64,000 nucleotides of DNA from Streptosporangiaceae bacterium (lineage in GTDB: Bacteria; Actinomycetota; Actinomycetes; Streptosporangiales; Streptosporangiaceae): NCBI GenBank assembly GCA_025964695.1, contig JAOPYK010000143.1, forward strand, positions 1 to 64,000. The letters run 5' to 3'. Both the position numbers and the translations under genes were made by a program. Shown here one piece after another: positions 61,705 through 64,000 of the stretch. The notes under the pieces are model-generated. The model made no database searches and was not told the origin of the DNA. It worked only from the letters and a program-made list of their open reading frames with translations. Numbering within the stretch: the first letter of the stretch is position 1; each line of letters begins with the position of its first letter.

Positions 61705-63756
61705 GTGGCTAAGGTTCCGGACCTGGTGAAGAGACTCCTGCTCGGCAGGGCGCTGCGCAGTGCGCAGAGCCACGAGCAACTCCTCCCCAAGCGCATCGCT
61801 CTTCCAGTCTTCGCGAGCGACGCCCTGTCGTCGGTCGCCTACGCACCCCAAGAAATCCTGCTCGCCCTTGGTGTGGCGGGCCTGGCCACCTACCACTACA
61901 CCCCCTGGGTCGCCGGGGCGGTCGTCGTCATCCTGCTGGTCGTGGTGGCCTCGTACCGCCAGAACGTCCGCGCCTACCAGAGCGGAGGCGGCGACTTCGA
62001 GGTCGCCACCGAGAACCTCGGCAGCAACTGGGGACTGATCGTCGCGGCGGCCCTGATGGTCGACTACACGCTGACGGTCGCGGTCTCGGTGTCATCGGGC
62101 GTGGAGAACCTCGGCGCGCTGGTCAGGTTCATCCAGCCGCACACGGTACTGCTGGCGATCCTGCTCATCGCTCTGCTGTCGGTGCTGAACCTGCGCGGGC
62201 TCAAGGAGTCGGGGTTCGCCTTCGCGGTTCCCACCTATCTGTTCATGTTCGCCATCATCGCCATGATGCTGTACGGCTTCACCCGGCTGGGCTTCGGCGC
62301 CCACCTGAAGGCCGAGACCGCCGACTACAACATCAAGGGCACGGAGGTGGGCGTCGGCGGGTTCGCGCTCGTCTTCCTCCTGCTGCGGGCCTTCTCGTCC
62401 GGATGTACGGCGCTGACGGGCGTCGAGGCGATCAGCAACGGGGTGCCGGCGTTCAAGAAGCCCAAGGGGCAGAACGCCGCGACGACCCTGCTCTTGCTGG
62501 GTGCGGTCGCGTCGATAATGTTCGGCGGGGTCACCGCCCTGGCCTACATCACCAAGGCCAAGTTCGCCGACGTCGCCCAGGGCACCCATCTCGTCGATCC
62601 CAGCACCGGCAAGGACGTCACCAACCAGGACCCGGTGATCGCTCAGGTGGCGCACACGGTCTTCTCCAACTTCGGGCCCGGCTTCGCCCTGGTCACCGTG
62701 ATGACGGCGCTCATCCTCATCCTGGCGGCCAACACCGCGTTCAACGGTTTCCCGGTGCTCGCCTCCGTGCTGGCGCAGAACCGCTACCTGCCCCGTCAGC
62801 TGCACACCCGTGGGGACCGGCTGGCCTTCAGCAACGGCATCATCATCCTGGCCACCATGGCGGGCCTGCTGATCTACGCCTACCACGCCTCGGTGACCCG
62901 GCTGATCCCGCTCTACACCGTGGGCGTGTTCGTCTCCTTCACCGTCAGCCAGACCGGCATGGTGCGGCACTGGAACCGCTTGCTCAAGACCGAGACCGAT
63001 TCGGGGCAGCGCCGCAACATGATGACCGCCCGGGCCATCAACGCCTTCGGCGCGTTCGTCACCGGGATCGTGCTGGTCGTCGTGCTGGTCACCAAGTTCC
63101 TGCTCGGCGCCTACATCGTGTGTATCGCGATGCCGATCCTGTTCCTGCTGATGCGGTCGATCCGCCGGCACTACGACCGGATCGCCGCGGAGCTGGTGCC
63201 CACCGGTGAGGACGTCGCGCTGCCCGCCCGCAACCACGCCATCGTGCTCGTTTCCAAGATCCACAAGCCCACGCTGCGGGCATTGGCGTACGCGCGGGCC
63301 ACCCGGCCGTCGACCCTGGAGGCCATCACCGTGGCGGTGGACCTGGAGGAGTCGAGCAAGCTCCAGGAGGAGTGGGACGCCCACGATGTGCCGGTCCCGC
63401 TCAAGATCCTCGATTCCCCCTACCGGGAGATCACCCGGCCGGTGCTGGAGTACGTCAAGAGCGTCCGGCGCAAGAGCCCGCGGGACGTCGTCACCGTCTT
63501 CATCCCCGAGTACGTCGTGGGGCACTGGTGGGAGCATCTCCTGCACAACCAGAGCGCGCTGCGGCTCAAGGGCCGGTTGCTGTTCCAGCCCGGGGTGATG
63601 GTCACCAGCGTGCCCTGGCAGCTGGTCTCCTCCGACCGGCTCAAGGGACGCCCCGAGCCGCCGGCCCCCGGTTCCGTACGCCGTCCGCGCCGGGGGGCGC
63701 CGCCGGAAGCGGAGAGTACGCGCGCAGGTGGCGGTATCGTTTCGGACCGTGACTGA
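61705..63756 (+). CDS. KimA-like K+ permease (APC superfamily), second copy
   Basis: 683 residues. Same layout as the copy at 56909: FASDALSSVAYAPQEILLAL, VASYRQNVRAYQSGGGDFEV, GCTALTGVEAISNGVP, RGDRLAFSNGI, then a cytoplasmic domain (WWEHLLHNQSALRLKGRLLF) and a Pro/Arg-rich tail. This is the conserved copy, since it lies between the TrkA pair and the TRAM methyltransferase as in relatives (Rv2690c). GTG 61705 starts it. It overlaps the next gene by 8 bp. Confidence 0.9.
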   Translation: MAKVPDLVKRLLLGRALRSAQSHEQLLPKRIALPVFASDALSSVAYAPQEILLALGVAGLATYHYTPWVAGAVVVILLVVVASYRQNVRAYQSGGGDFEVATENLGSNWGLIVAAALMVDYTLTVAVSVSSGVENLGALVRFIQPHTVLLAILLIALLSVLNLRGLKESGFAFAVPTYLFMFAIIAMMLYGFTRLGFGAHLKAETADYNIKGTEVGVGGFALVFLLLRAFSSGCTALTGVEAISNGVPAFKKPKGQNAATTLLLLGAVASIMFGGVTALAYITKAKFADVAQGTHLVDPSTGKDVTNQDPVIAQVAHTVFSNFGPGFALVTVMTALILILAANTAFNGFPVLASVLAQNRYLPRQLHTRGDRLAFSNGIIILATMAGLLIYAYHASVTRLIPLYTVGVFVSFTVSQTGMVRHWNRLLKTETDSGQRRNMMTARAINAFGAFVTGIVLVVVLVTKFLLGAYIVCIAMPILFLLMRSIRRHYDRIAAELVPTGEDVALPARNHAIVLVSKIHKPTLRALAYARATRPSTLEAITVAVDLEESSKLQEEWDAHDVPVPLKILDSPYREITRPVLEYVKSVRRKSPRDVVTVFIPEYVVGHWWEHLLHNQSALRLKGRLLFQPGVMVTSVPWQLVSSDRLKGRPEPPAPGSVRRPRRGAPPEAESTRAGGGIVSDRD

Positions 63757-64000
63757 AGCCGTTTCTGACGCCATATCCAAGCCGGTCCTGCTCGAACTCG
63801 TGGTCGGGCCCGTCGCCCACGGTGGTTGGTGCGTCGCCCGCAACCCCGACGACGAGGGCACCGGCCGGGTCGTGTTCGTGCGGCACGCACTGCCCGGTGA
63901 GCGGGTCCGGGCCCAGGTGACCGAGGAGACCAAGAAGTTCCTCCGCGCCGACGCGATCGAGATCCTGGAGGCCTCCCCGGACCGGGTCGAGGCGCCCTGC
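63749..64000 (+). CDS. TRAM-domain class I SAM-dependent RNA methyltransferase, 5' part
   Basis: The first 84 codons are present; the gene runs off the right edge. The TRAM domain is recognisable (VAHGGWCVARNPDDEGTGRV, VFVRHALPGERVRAQVTEET). This is the N-terminus of TrmA/RlmD-type uracil-C5 methyltransferases of actinobacteria (Rv2689c type). The catalytic domain is outside the window. GTG 63749 overlaps the KimA-like gene. Confidence 0.87.
   Translation, partial: MTEAVSDAISKPVLLELVVGPVAHGGWCVARNPDDEGTGRVVFVRHALPGERVRAQVTEETKKFLRADAIEILEASPDRVEAPC

Noticed and set aside
1-64000. tRNA genes, CRISPR arrays, secondary-metabolite core genes or intact insertion sequences
   Set aside because: None could be recognised anywhere in the window by reading both strands.

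Overview
The window is about 70% GC, uses many GTG starts, has tightly overlapping genes (ATGA/GTGA junctions) and carries typical actinobacterial families (SepH, DUF4193, DUF3710, CutRS-like, a coproporphyrin-type ferrochelatase with a [2Fe-2S] cysteine cluster, a bL37-like ribosomal protein, an F420-type PPOX protein). It reads as chromosomal DNA of a filamentous actinomycete. A member of Streptosporangiales or a relative is an inference from gene content, not something proven here.

Layout. 1-1000: debris of a mobile element (end of an unknown His-rich ORF, C-terminal stub of a tyrosine recombinase) abutting the RNase P RNA gene rnpB (minus strand). 1-12 kb: MarR regulator, DrrAB-like ABC exporter, two PH-domain membrane proteins, the cell-division regulator SepH with a long low-complexity tail, a collapsed acyl-CoA synthetase/dehydrogenase locus next to a TIGR03084 gene, a LOG-like protein, a sugar-lactone/alditol oxidase and an MFS transporter. 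12-24 kb: a lytic transglycosylase with an unusual middle region, ferrochelatase, SuhB-like phosphatase, a GDSL esterase, two decayed genes, the CutRS-like two-component pair, a Ser/Thr kinase, DUF4193 and DUF4235 proteins. 24-34.8 kb: valyl-tRNA synthetase, lipoprotein, esterase, a P450/acyl-CoA dehydrogenase operon resembling sterol side-chain oxidation genes, DUF5999, aldo-keto reductase, AraC and VOC proteins.

34.9-38 kb holds the least explained locus: a six-gene minus-strand operon with a MauE-like membrane protein, a thioredoxin-like protein, a Tat-type exported protein with 12 cysteines, two further membrane proteins and an unknown soluble protein. It looks like a dedicated oxidative-folding system for one disulfide-rich exported protein.

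38.3-64 kb is built on a neighbourhood I recall as conserved in actinobacteria (dut, DUF3710, OB-fold, DUF3159, two TrkA proteins, KimA-like permease, TRAM methyltransferase; compare M. tuberculosis Rv2689c-Rv2701c). A roughly 19-kb potassium/pH block separates DUF3710 from the OB-fold gene: kdpFABC with an extra small membrane peptide, two complete KdpDE pairs, a CPA1 antiporter and a second KimA-like permease. Matching 11-bp-spaced direct repeats containing CGTTA precede both kdp and the first KimA gene, which suggests a common OmpR-family regulator, plausibly KdpE. The block also contains an orphan sugar ABC permease behind a CRP-like palindrome and a collapsed zinc/manganese ABC ATPase beside a Zur-like box and an SCO5389-family gene.
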